DNA of 37,907 nucleotides from a virus: the IMG/VR virus record IMGVR_UViG_3300031977_002414, positions 1-37,907 of that record; one strand, given 5' to 3'. The translations under genes and the position numbers were made by a program. Each line of letters starts with the position of its first letter. Position 1 is the stretch's first letter. The notes beneath the pieces are model-generated. The model was not told where the DNA came from. It saw nothing but the letters and a program-made list of their open reading frames with translations, and did not search any database. Shown piece after piece: positions 22,034 through 28,404 of this stretch.

Positions 22034-22222
22034 ATGAAACCCTTAGTCTTCGTCAAAACCTACTATGACTCTGGTTTATGCCGCACTTACTACAACATAC
22101 AAGGGGATACCCAGCGTAAGGTTTACTGTCGTTATGATGGAGAAGACTTTATGTATATCTGTAGTAAAGACGGTGAACCCAGTCATTGCATTGGAGAAAC
22201 TCAGTACATAACTAAGGAGTAA
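22034..22222 (+). CDS. hypothetical protein inserted between RNAP subunits
   Basis: This is a 62-residue protein with paired Tyr and Cys (YYDSGLCRTYYNIQGDTQ, then MYICSKDGEPSHC), probably a small beta sheet. TTAGGAG precedes the ATG. The function is unknown. Confidence 0.65.
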   Translation: MKPLVFVKTYYDSGLCRTYYNIQGDTQRKVYCRYDGEDFMYICSKDGEPSHCIGETQYITKE

Positions 22223-22225
22223 TCC

Positions 22226-22561
22226 ATGAGCATTACTAAATCCAGTGTGGGGTGTACTCACGGTAAAGGCTTTAACTGTAATCTCTGTTGGCCCTTATTG
22301 GGCCTATTTGAAAACATAGTAATTAAGAAACAACTCTACAACAAAGATTGGTACATCGAGTGCCTAAGTGAAGTAGGAATCACTTATGGCATTGGTGAGT
22401 GTTGCGAAGTAAGTGTATCTGCTCAGTATCCAACGGATATTTGGGCAGATCAGAATACAACTTGGCTAACTCACTGCGAAGATCGTAAGTGGTGGCAAGA
22501 TGACCTACCAGTTGGAAAAGTAGTTAAACCATTCAGGAGACAAGACAGTGTTAGAGTTTAA
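22226..22561 (+). CDS. Cys-rich hypothetical protein inserted between RNAP subunits
   Basis: This is a 111-residue protein. The N-terminus CTHGKGFNCNLCWP could bind a metal ion together with the later GECCEV. The C-terminus is Trp-rich and basic. AAGGAG precedes the ATG. Its end overlaps the RNAP2 start by 14 nt. The function is unknown. Confidence 0.65.
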   Translation: MSITKSSVGCTHGKGFNCNLCWPLLGLFENIVIKKQLYNKDWYIECLSEVGITYGIGECCEVSVSAQYPTDIWADQNTTWLTHCEDRKWWQDDLPVGKVVKPFRRQDSVRV

Positions 22562-23771
22562 CGGATGGCAGTACCTATTAATTGATTGTGCTAACCATTA
22601 TGGATTAGACAAGCTTGAATACAATGACCGTATCGAGTGGGTAGAAGATAATCTTGATACTCTGGAAGACAAACTTGAAGAGGCTGATAACCAACCTCTT
22701 TACCTGAAAGCAGTACAGGCTATTCGTAAAGCACAACAAGGTATTCCAACAGGACATCTTGTAGGCTTCGATGCGGTTTGTTCGGGTATGCAGATTATGT
22801 CAGCACTCACTGGTTGTAAGAAAGGGGCAGAAGCAACCGGTTTGGTTAATCCAAACAAGAGAGCTGATGCTTATACAGAAGGTACTAAGATTATGAATAA
22901 TATTCTTGGTTCCAACATGGATATTCCAAGGAAGGATATCAAAGCAGCCATAATGACTGTACTTTACGGGTCAACTAAACAACCAGAGTTAATCTTTGGT
23001 GAGAACACCCCAGAGCTGAAAGCCTTTTATGAAATGCTAACCATATTATGTCCCGGTGCATTTCAGTTGTTACAAGACTTACTTAACTCATGGAATCCTC
23101 AAGCCTTACATCATAGCTGGAAGTTACCTGATGGCTTTGATGCTTATGTACCAGTTATCGATAGCAGGGAAGCTAGAATTGAAGTAGATGAGTTAGGAGG
23201 TGCAAGCTTTACCTTTCAGTTCAAGGAGAATAAACCAATGAACAAAGGTAAGGCCAACGCTGCTAATGTGATCCATAGCGTAGATGCGTACGTTTTACGC
23301 TCATTGGTTCGAAGATGCAGTTACAACCCAAGAGTTGTAACCAAGGCTAAGACATACCTTTCAGAACGCCTTCAGGAGCCTTCTGAGCGTAGTTCTGCTA
23401 CAGGTATGGTTTCGTACCTGATTCAGCAGTATGAGCGTTCAGAGATGCCTGACGTGCGTATATTGGATTATCTGGATGGTAGTAATGTATTTGGTTTATC
23501 AGTAAAGCATTGTGAACAGTTACTTAGAATAATTGACATGATGCTGGTACATAAACCATTTGATGTGATTACAGTTCATGATGAATTTAAATGTATGGCA
23601 AATTACATGAACCATTTGAGAAGACACTATCGGGAGATACTGGCTCAACTCAATGAATCCAGAGTCTTAGATGATCTGTTAAGTCAGTTGTATAAGACTA
23701 AGGGAACCTTTCCAAAGCTATCTACAGATTTAGCTGATTACATCAGGAAGAGTAATTACGGAATATGTTAG
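22548..23771 (+). CDS. RNA polymerase subunit 2 (N4 gp16-like, catalytic)
   Basis: This 407-residue protein is the C-terminal half of the T7-type RNA polymerase. Motif A is GFDAVCSGMQIMSAL (catalytic Asp75). Motif B is R128..K132..Y140-G141, with the same spacing as T7 R627/K631/Y639. Motif C is TVHDEFK (His344, Asp345). With subunit 1 it forms the N4-type heterodimer that reads middle promoters. N4 gp16 is about 400 residues. The start is GTG at 22548 with CAGGAGA at 7-nt spacing. RNAP1 lies 0.7 kb upstream with three genes between. Confidence 0.93.
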   Translation: MLEFNGWQYLLIDCANHYGLDKLEYNDRIEWVEDNLDTLEDKLEEADNQPLYLKAVQAIRKAQQGIPTGHLVGFDAVCSGMQIMSALTGCKKGAEATGLVNPNKRADAYTEGTKIMNNILGSNMDIPRKDIKAAIMTVLYGSTKQPELIFGENTPELKAFYEMLTILCPGAFQLLQDLLNSWNPQALHHSWKLPDGFDAYVPVIDSREARIEVDELGGASFTFQFKENKPMNKGKANAANVIHSVDAYVLRSLVRRCSYNPRVVTKAKTYLSERLQEPSERSSATGMVSYLIQQYERSEMPDVRILDYLDGSNVFGLSVKHCEQLLRIIDMMLVHKPFDVITVHDEFKCMANYMNHLRRHYREILAQLNESRVLDDLLSQLYKTKGTFPKLSTDLADYIRKSNYGIC

Positions 23772-23796
23772 TTAGTATACGTAGCAGTGCTTTGAC

Positions 23797-23816
23797 GCTG
23801 CTACGCAGCAATATGG
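23797..23816 (+). promoter_or_regulatory. putative virion-RNAP hairpin promoter 5
   Basis: The stem GCTGC/GCAGC with loop TAC is followed by AATA and TGG. Upstream GTAGCAG (23781-23787) can instead pair with CTGCTAC (23798-23804), which would disrupt this hairpin. The next ATG is at 23843. Confidence 0.6.
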
Positions 23817-23842
23817 ATATTCAATAATTAAGGAGTTCTCTA

Positions 23843-24118
23843 ATGGCTGTAGTTGTAAATAAATATAAGTCAGAATTTGATGTATATATTGGGCGCGGAA
23901 GTAAATGGGGAAATCCTTTCCCTATCACTCCATTCCAAAATAGGGAGCAAGTTGTTGAAATGTACCGTAACCATCTTTGGAGGCAGATTCAAAAAGGAGA
24001 AGTAACTAAATCTGACCTTCTTGCGTTGGAAGGTAAGCGTTTAGGTTGCTTTTGTAAGCCTCAAGCTTGCCACGGAGATGTAATAGTTGCTGCCATTAAG
24101 TGGGCTAAGAATTCATAG
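23843..24118 (+). CDS. DUF4326-family protein
   Basis: This 91-residue protein has the DUF4326 signature: VDxYIGRGSKWGNPF (here DVYIGRGSKWGNPF), then EMYRNHL and LEGKRLGCFCKPQACHGDVI. The Cys/His cluster at the end suggests metal binding. The family is common in phages and its activity is not established. AAGGAG precedes the ATG. It forms its own unit between hairpin promoter 5 and a terminator. Confidence 0.88.
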   Translation: MAVVVNKYKSEFDVYIGRGSKWGNPFPITPFQNREQVVEMYRNHLWRQIQKGEVTKSDLLALEGKRLGCFCKPQACHGDVIVAAIKWAKNS

Positions 24119-24146
24119 GAACCTTCGGGTTCCTCTTTTTTTTTTA
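24117..24146 (+). terminator. Terminator after DUF4326 gene
   Basis: A 7-bp stem AGGAACC/GGTTCCT with a TTCG loop is followed by C and then a T run of more than ten. Confidence 0.92.
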
Positions 24147-24160
24147 CAGTAGAGCTCAGC

Positions 24161-24181
24161 AGCCTTGCGGCTGTCTTCGGA
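24161..24181 (+). promoter_or_regulatory. putative virion-RNAP hairpin promoter 6
   Basis: The stem CAGCC/GGCTG with a 4-nt loop is followed by TCTT, CGG and ATAAT. It lies 15 nt past a terminator and 25 nt (from the C of CGG) before the next ATG. Confidence 0.55.
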
Positions 24182-24203
24182 TAATTAAGATTGAGTATTT
24201 GAT

Positions 24204-24422
24204 ATGAGAATTTTTAGGTATTGTGATCCAGATGGAGAACACTTCATTACAGAGGATCAGATTATTGAACAGTATTTTGAATACTGGAAAGAGCAGATGA
24301 GCAAGGTGAAGAAAGATAGTCTTATTAACAGAGAGAACTGTATTCAAGACTTCTGTGTAATTAACTGGGCTTGTGAAGTAATTACAGAAGATAATTTTGA
24401 GGATAGTTATGGCCGGGGCTGA
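24204..24422 (+). CDS. hypothetical protein
   Basis: This is a 72-residue acidic, largely helical protein (EDQIIEQYFEYWKEQMS). There is no strong ribosome site, and the likely 5' end lies close to the ATG. It overlaps the next gene by 14 nt. The function is unknown. Confidence 0.65.
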   Translation: MRIFRYCDPDGEHFITEDQIIEQYFEYWKEQMSKVKKDSLINRENCIQDFCVINWACEVITEDNFEDSYGRG

Positions 24423-24879
24423 AAAAATATGTGAGCTTAGTGGTGAATATCCTGGGTGGCTTATGTATCAGTATAAGCGTAACCAACTCCAGATTACGCC
24501 TAAGTATCGGAAATTATTTAGAGGAGATGGGAATACTATTTATGTTCAAAAAGATGGCTTGTATTGGGAATACAACTGGGGAGGGTTAACAAGTTTCAAC
24601 TTAGTTGAAATGGAATTATTTGATCCCCCGTTTACTGATGTAGCTGAGTTTATAAGTTATAAAAAGCAAGTAGAAAAACTACGGCTTACTCAGCGTTATC
24701 AGTTTGCCTACCTTACAGATACCCCTGAGTTACAGGGTAATGTAGCGGGTGTGTTTATTAACTTTACCTATGACCTTCCAGCTACAAAACGAAAAATGAA
24801 AAGGCTTTTAAGGTGTCGAGATTTAAACGTTATTTTTGTAGACGATCTACGTAACATTAATCTTCCACAGCCGGAGTAA
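24409..24879 (+). CDS. hypothetical protein
   Basis: This is a 156-residue basic and aromatic protein starting MAGAEKICELSGEYPGWLMY. The ATG at 24409 is chosen because GAGGA lies 5 nt upstream; a TTG at 24397 lacks a site. The C-terminus (KRKMKRLLRCRDLNVIFVDDL) is basic and then beta. No family is recognised. Confidence 0.7.
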   Translation: MAGAEKICELSGEYPGWLMYQYKRNQLQITPKYRKLFRGDGNTIYVQKDGLYWEYNWGGLTSFNLVEMELFDPPFTDVAEFISYKKQVEKLRLTQRYQFAYLTDTPELQGNVAGVFINFTYDLPATKRKMKRLLRCRDLNVIFVDDLRNINLPQPE

Positions 24880-24882
24880 TTA

Positions 24883-25065
24883 ATGAACAAAGTAAAGATG
24901 TCATTTGCCGGAGTAGCAGATAACCCTTACCGCACCATGACACGGTTCCAATACAATGCAAGAAAGCAAGGTTGGAGTCAGGAAGAAATTGATGCTGTGA
25001 TCTTGGAAGCTACATCAGGTGACTACGATCACTTACTTCAAACCATTATGAGGAATATTGAATAA
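24883..25065 (+). CDS. hypothetical protein
   Basis: This 60-residue protein has an N-terminal extended part (NPYRTMTRFQYNARKQGW) and a C-terminal helix pair (SQEEIDAVILEAT). It follows the previous stop by 3 nt. The function is unknown. Confidence 0.65.
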   Translation: MNKVKMSFAGVADNPYRTMTRFQYNARKQGWSQEEIDAVILEATSGDYDHLLQTIMRNIE

Positions 25066-25088
25066 TGGGGCTACCTCTATATTCCAGA

Positions 25089-25118
25089 AAAACTACAAAT
25101 CTGGGAGGCATGTATGAA
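25089..25118 (+). repeat. 30-bp leader repeat, left copy
   Basis: AAAACTACAAATCTGGGAGG continues through the ATG of the 25114 gene. It matches 28 of 30 bases of the copy at 27869-27898, also ending in a gene start. The two copies bracket 2.8 kb of small genes. Confidence 0.85.
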
Positions 25119-25320
25119 ACTCATAATAGTATCAAAAGCGAAGTTTCAATCTTTGAGACAAAAAGACTTCGGTGACGACTTTATACACGAAGGAAAACCT
25201 TGTCGTATAGGGTATGCCAGTAGAGATAAAGAGGGGCGAGTAATCACGATAGAAGCCTTCCCAATCACACAAATGGGAGGCTCTAGGGATGGCTCAGTCT
25301 TTGGTTTTGTCAGTGAATAA
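25114..25320 (+). CDS. hypothetical protein, cassette block
   Basis: This is a 68-residue protein (MKLIIVSKAKFQSLRQKDFG...) with beta-rich middle and end. The ribosome site GGGAGG lies within the 30-bp leader repeat. An 18-bp repeat follows 2 nt after its stop. The function is unknown. Confidence 0.65.
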   Translation: MKLIIVSKAKFQSLRQKDFGDDFIHEGKPCRIGYASRDKEGRVITIEAFPITQMGGSRDGSVFGFVSE

Positions 25321-25322
25321 CG

Positions 25323-25340
25323 TCCGCAAAGTTGAATAAG
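25323..25340 (+). repeat. post-stop repeat copy 1
   Basis: TCCGCAAAGTTGAATAAG, 2 nt after the stop of the 25114 gene. Copies at 25961, 26361 and 27004 fit TCCGCNNWGTTGAANARG. Confidence 0.8.
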
Positions 25341-25348
25341 GTGAAGCA

Positions 25349-25744
25349 ATGAATTTGAAAGAAAAACTCGCAGATGCACATAATAATTTTCCTATTATTG
25401 AGAGCCATCCCGCCATGTTATATGCAGAAGCTCTTAACGAAATAATTGAATTAGAAGAAGCTCTTGAAGAATGCAGGAAATACTTTCAGAGCAGAAGAAG
25501 ACGTTTTGAGATGGAATGGATAGATAAAAATAGCGCCCTTCCACAAAACGATGAATGGGTAATTGGTACTGACTGCGAGCATGTTTTTGAGTGTTTTCAT
25601 TTTGACGATGGTTGCTTTATTGATAAACATGGTCGCCCAGTGCTAGTTTTTTTTTGGATGGACAAACCAGAGCCGCCTAAATTACCAGATGATTGGGAGC
25701 CTCTAAAAGATGAGGAATCATTCTTTAAAAATGGCTCAGTTTAA
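25349..25744 (+). CDS. DUF551-like protein with coiled-coil N-terminus
   Basis: This is a 131-residue protein. Residues 1-50 are helical and charged (ALNEIIELEEALEECRKYF). From residue 55 a DUF551-like part follows: MEWIDKNSALPQNDEWVIG, then VLVFFWMDKPEPPKLPDDW. DUF551 proteins are small phage proteins of unknown role. The ribosome site is weak (AAGGTGAAGCA). An 18-bp repeat lies between it and the previous gene. Confidence 0.65.
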   Translation: MNLKEKLADAHNNFPIIESHPAMLYAEALNEIIELEEALEECRKYFQSRRRRFEMEWIDKNSALPQNDEWVIGTDCEHVFECFHFDDGCFIDKHGRPVLVFFWMDKPEPPKLPDDWEPLKDEESFFKNGSV

Positions 25745-25749
25745 AAATA

Positions 25750-25769
25750 TCAGCAAAGCTGATTAGCGG
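25750..25769 (+). promoter_or_regulatory. putative virion-RNAP hairpin promoter 7
   Basis: The stem TCAGC/GCTGA with loop AAA is followed by TTAG and CGG, the same stem-N4-CGG layout. It starts 5 nt after the upstream stop, and the C of CGG is 30 nt before the next ATG. Confidence 0.5.
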
Positions 25770-25796
25770 CCAACTCTATAAAGGAGACGTTTTGGA

Positions 25797-25955
25797 ATGG
25801 AAAGGTATATCGTTAAAGAAATAGGCTTAATCGTGCAGTATTTAGCATCATTTGATTCATTTAAAGAAGCGAAAGAATTTGCGGATAAGCACCCAAAAAC
25901 CACACAAATTTACCAACTACTTTATGACGGTCAAGTTGAGCATGGGCCTTTGTGA
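25797..25955 (+). CDS. hypothetical 52-residue protein, cassette block
   Basis: It begins MERYIVKEIGLIVQYLASFD and ends VEHGPL; it is likely strand-helix-strand. The leader CTCTATAAAGGAGACGTTTT directly upstream is shared with two neighbours (before 26008 and 26771), which supports it as a real gene. A post-stop repeat follows. The function is unknown. Confidence 0.65.
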   Translation: MERYIVKEIGLIVQYLASFDSFKEAKEFADKHPKTTQIYQLLYDGQVEHGPL

Positions 25956-25960
25956 GAATT

Positions 25961-25978
25961 TCCGCTAAGTTGAATAAG
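25961..25978 (+). repeat. post-stop repeat copy 2
   Basis: TCCGCTAAGTTGAATAAG, 5 nt after a stop, differs from copy 1 at one base. Confidence 0.8.
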
Positions 25979-26007
25979 CCGATAAGTCTATAGAGGAGAT
26001 GTTTAAG

Positions 26008-26358
26008 ATGAAAGACGTAATCGAATATCGAAGTCGTTTCATTTGCAAAACCAATTACGGCTATGTTGTTAAAGATGCCGTTGACAGTAGTTACAACCTT
26101 CATCACGGCATGTTTGATAACGTTGAGCAAGCTAAAGCTCACATTAACACTCGCGCCTCAATAATTTCTGATTTACCGGCATTAGGGAGTTTTTGGACGC
26201 ATAAAAACGGTAACAAGTACAAAGTCATTGCCTTAGCTAATACTCGCACAGAAAGGCCAGAACAATACCCTGTTACTGTTGTTTACGAGAACATAAATAA
26301 TGGGACTGTTTGGTGCCGCAAGGCGACTGATTGGCATCGCTCGATGACTAAATGCTAA
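26008..26358 (+). CDS. DUF1653-like protein, cassette block
   Basis: This is a 116-residue protein. The C-terminal 60 residues follow the DUF1653 pattern: GSFWTHKNGNKYKVIALANT, then EQYPVTVVYENIN and VWCRKATDWHRSM. The N-terminal part (YGYVVKDAV..., HHGMFDNVEQAKAHI) looks like a separate small domain. The start is the second ATG at 26008, 9 nt after AGGAG; the ATG at 25999 directly abuts the site. The family role is unknown. Confidence 0.75.
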   Translation: MKDVIEYRSRFICKTNYGYVVKDAVDSSYNLHHGMFDNVEQAKAHINTRASIISDLPALGSFWTHKNGNKYKVIALANTRTERPEQYPVTVVYENINNGTVWCRKATDWHRSMTKC

Positions 26359-26360
26359 TG

Positions 26361-26378
26361 TCCGCTTAGTTGAAAAAG
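26361..26378 (+). repeat. post-stop repeat copy 3
   Basis: TCCGCTTAGTTGAAAAAG, 2 nt after a stop. Here TGTCCGCTT can pair with AAGCGGACA at 26376-26384, a 9-bp hairpin. Confidence 0.75.
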
Positions 26379-26427
26379 CGGACAAGTAAGGAGTTATGAC
26401 TGTCCAGTCAATTTTTTAGGTGAATAT

Positions 26428-26742
26428 ATGTCTAAGCAAACGCAAAAACGAGTTCAATTTATAAAAGTTACAGAAGTCATTGGTGATCGGTATCAAGTAA
26501 CGAGAGATATTGCGGTCCTAGGTGTTAGTGAAGATGGATTAACAGATAGCCAAGTTCATGAGCTGTTGTCAGATTACATGCAGGCAACTAATAATCCGTT
26601 TGAAGCGGTTAACGGGGCTTGGTGGACGCATCATGATGGTTATGTTTTTGCAGAAATCACTGACGACACGTATCCAGAGGATCACGCCATTTTTCAAGTT
26701 ATACAGCAGGTGATGCCCGGCAACATTTGGACGTTGGAATGA
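26428..26742 (+). CDS. hypothetical protein, cassette block
   Basis: This is a 104-residue protein with a strand-rich start (VQFIKVTEVIGDRYQVTRDI) and an acidic Trp-containing middle (GAWWTHHDGY). TTAGGTG precedes the ATG. No post-stop repeat follows it. The function is unknown. Confidence 0.65.
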   Translation: MSKQTQKRVQFIKVTEVIGDRYQVTRDIAVLGVSEDGLTDSQVHELLSDYMQATNNPFEAVNGAWWTHHDGYVFAEITDDTYPEDHAIFQVIQQVMPGNIWTLE

Positions 26743-26770
26743 CTACAAACTCCATAAAAGGAGACATTTT

Positions 26771-27001
26771 TTGAGACCTTTAATTGTTGATTTAGAGCTA
26801 GAAGATTTGCCTGACTCGCACGAACAAACACTTAAATATATCGAAAAACTTGAAAATGAGCTGAAAGAATCACGTAGGAAAGCAATCGAGGATTTCTGCA
26901 TATACTTGCTTAAAGATTGGAGAATAGGCTTACACGATCAGCGTGTAGCTTTCTTCGAAATGGATAAAAGCATTGAGATACAAAAGAACGCTTTGCGTTA
27001 A
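26771..27001 (+). CDS. hypothetical protein, cassette block
   Basis: This is a 76-residue protein starting MRPLIVDLELEDLPDSHEQT, then a coiled-coil helix (TLKYIEKLENELKESRRKA) and a C-terminal helical part. The start is TTG at 26771, 7 nt after AAAGGAG in the shared leader. A post-stop repeat follows. The function is unknown. Confidence 0.65.
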   Translation: MRPLIVDLELEDLPDSHEQTLKYIEKLENELKESRRKAIEDFCIYLLKDWRIGLHDQRVAFFEMDKSIEIQKNALR

Positions 27002-27003
27002 CG

Positions 27004-27021
27004 TCCGCAATGTTGAAGAGG
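27004..27021 (+). repeat. post-stop repeat copy 4
   Basis: TCCGCAATGTTGAAGAGG, 2 nt after a stop and directly before the ribosome site of the next gene. Confidence 0.75.
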
Positions 27022-27030
27022 AAAAGTTAA

Positions 27031-27420
27031 ATGAAACAGCCCACACATGCAGTCAGATATATAAACAACTGGGACGGTGAAGGCGATATTGAAACGGTCT
27101 TAGCATTTAAAATAGATGATGAATTCTACTGTTTTGACACTAACCGAAAATTGATTGAATACGTAGGCGATGAAATTTTAAATGTTTGGTATTTAGACAT
27201 TAACTCGTCTAATAGACATTCGGAGGAACGAGTTTTGGAAGACATAGTTAAATTCTTGGTTGCGTTCGATGACGAACCGCTTTTCGAAATCCCTGTAGAT
27301 AGTTACTTTGGCGCAGAGGAATTTGTTAAGAAAACATTCAAGCAGTATGACGAGGTTCGTGTAGTACGAGTAGTTTATCGTGCAATCGACACAACCCCGT
27401 TTTTCGTTAAAACAAAATAG
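27031..27420 (+). CDS. hypothetical protein, cassette block
   Basis: This is a 129-residue acidic and aromatic protein, MKQPTHAVRYINNWDGEGD..., with a long C-terminal helix (GAEEFVKKTFKQYDEVRV) and a terminal strand. GAGGAAAAG precedes the ATG. The function is unknown. Confidence 0.65.
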   Translation: MKQPTHAVRYINNWDGEGDIETVLAFKIDDEFYCFDTNRKLIEYVGDEILNVWYLDINSSNRHSEERVLEDIVKFLVAFDDEPLFEIPVDSYFGAEEFVKKTFKQYDEVRVVRVVYRAIDTTPFFVKTK

Positions 27421-27430
27421 GACTATAGGT

Positions 27431-27559
27431 ATGAAAACAGGTATGCGGTGTCCATCATGCGGCATAAGAAAAAGCTGGATTAGTTTTCCTAATTCCAGAG
27501 GGGTGGGTAGTATTTGCAATAGCTGTATGAATAAACAGTCACAGCCTAAAAAGAAATAA
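27431..27559 (+). CDS. small zinc-ribbon protein, 42 residues
   Basis: MKTGMRCPSCGIRKSW then SICNSCMNKQ: two CxxC pairs 19 residues apart form a probable zinc ribbon, followed by a Lys tail. Such small proteins often bind nucleic acid or RNA polymerase; no partner is identified here. It starts 10 nt after the previous stop. Confidence 0.65.
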   Translation: MKTGMRCPSCGIRKSWISFPNSRGVGSICNSCMNKQSQPKKK

Positions 27560-27576
27560 TGTAGGGGGGACGAGTT

Positions 27577-27825
27577 ATGGAATTTGATTTTGAAGAGTTA
27601 ATGGCGGATATACTCGGGATATCTGACGAGCAACGTGAAGACACCGAAGCCGTGTCTGACGCGATTTACGAAAAGTTTGGAATACATACAGAAGAGGCGT
27701 TTAACCTAACCCTTGCGTTATTGCAGAGAACGCCAAAGGTTAAAGCAGGATTTTCTGGAAAGCTTTATCACGCATTCGTCAATAAAGATGACGATGTAAT
27801 GCTGATGAAAGTTGAAGCTAAGTGA
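27577..27825 (+). CDS. hypothetical protein, cassette block
   Basis: This is an 82-residue acidic helical protein (MEFDFEELMADILGISDEQR) with a short C-terminal beta part. GGGGGACGAG precedes the ATG. The function is unknown. Confidence 0.65.
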   Translation: MEFDFEELMADILGISDEQREDTEAVSDAIYEKFGIHTEEAFNLTLALLQRTPKVKAGFSGKLYHAFVNKDDDVMLMKVEAK

Positions 27826-27868
27826 TATCGGAAAAGAGACTAATGACCGTTAGGTCTTATGAAGCAAT

Positions 27869-27898
27869 AAAACTATAAATCTGAGAGGCATGTATGAA
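27869..27898 (+). repeat. 30-bp leader repeat, right copy
   Basis: AAAACTATAAATCTGAGAGG continues through the ATG of the 27894 gene. It differs from 25089-25118 at two bases. Confidence 0.85.
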
Positions 27899-28133
27899 GT
27901 GTAAGGATTGCGTCCACTTCAATCGCACAAAATGGCACAAAGATATAGACCCAAGAGAAACAGATCAAAAAGGCGGCAACTGCTCCATGCTTAAAGATAT
28001 ATTGGGTTTATCGAATGATAGTTTGTATTTTAAAACAGGCATCCATGTTTATGAATCCTTTGGCTGCACTGCGTTTAAAGAAATTTCAGCGGATAACTTA
28101 GATAAAGTGTGCGAATTAACAGAAAACTACTAG
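27894..28133 (+). CDS. Cys-rich hypothetical protein
   Basis: This is a 79-residue protein. MKCKDCVHF at the start, GGNCSM in the middle and FGCTAF later give four Cys that could hold a metal ion. Small Cys-rich proteins with CxxCxxF starts are common in phages. The ribosome site GAGAGG is in the leader repeat. Its stop lies at the base of a small AGAGC/GCTCT hairpin. Confidence 0.65.
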   Translation: MKCKDCVHFNRTKWHKDIDPRETDQKGGNCSMLKDILGLSNDSLYFKTGIHVYESFGCTAFKEISADNLDKVCELTENY

Positions 28134-28168
28134 AGCGGGTTAATGCTCTTAGGAGGAGTGAGTTAAGA

Positions 28169-28354
28169 ATGAAAGATAGAATGTTCACGATTGAAACTAT
28201 AGGCAGTAATTCGTCAGGCAACATAGTATCGGTATACTTAGGTGATCCTAAGAAGATGGGGGCTGAAGCGGAACATGTAATGACAATTAATGCCTCCCTA
28301 CTTCCTACTTTGATAGCTGATATTAAAAACTATCAGTTGAACGGAACTAAATAA
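28169..28354 (+). CDS. hypothetical protein
   Basis: This 61-residue protein starts MKDRMFTIETIGSNSSGNI and is likely mostly beta with one C-terminal helix (LLPTLIADIKNYQL). TTAGGAGGAG lies before the ATG at 28169. A longer frame from 28109 begins inside the previous gene. The function is unknown. Confidence 0.65.
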   Translation: MKDRMFTIETIGSNSSGNIVSVYLGDPKKMGAEAEHVMTINASLLPTLIADIKNYQLNGTK

Positions 28355-28404
28355 TGTCGAAAAAGAGATTAGCAAAAGAAGCTCTAGGGAGGAATCTTGA
28401 ATAA
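28354..28404 (+). CDS. possible 16-residue coupling peptide
   Basis: MSKKRLAKEALGRNLE starts in a TAATG overlap with the gene before and covers the GGGAGG ribosome site and start of the gene after (28397). Its translation could open that start. It may also be chance. Confidence 0.25.
   Translation: MSKKRLAKEALGRNLE

Noticed and set aside
25065-25180. 35-codon frame starting in a TAATG overlap
   Set aside because: It runs through the leader repeat and over the 25114 gene in another frame, with no ribosome site of its own.
25750-25766. TCAGCAAAGCTGATTAG as a fifth post-stop repeat
   Set aside because: It resembles copy 1 at several bases but is a perfect 5-bp stem-loop followed by CGG, so it fits the promoter-hairpin family better.
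25323-27021. Post-stop repeats as integron attC sites
   Set aside because: The position right after stop codons is suggestive, but no paired GTTRRRY/RYYYAAC core sites or long imperfect palindrome are seen, and no integrase is in the window.
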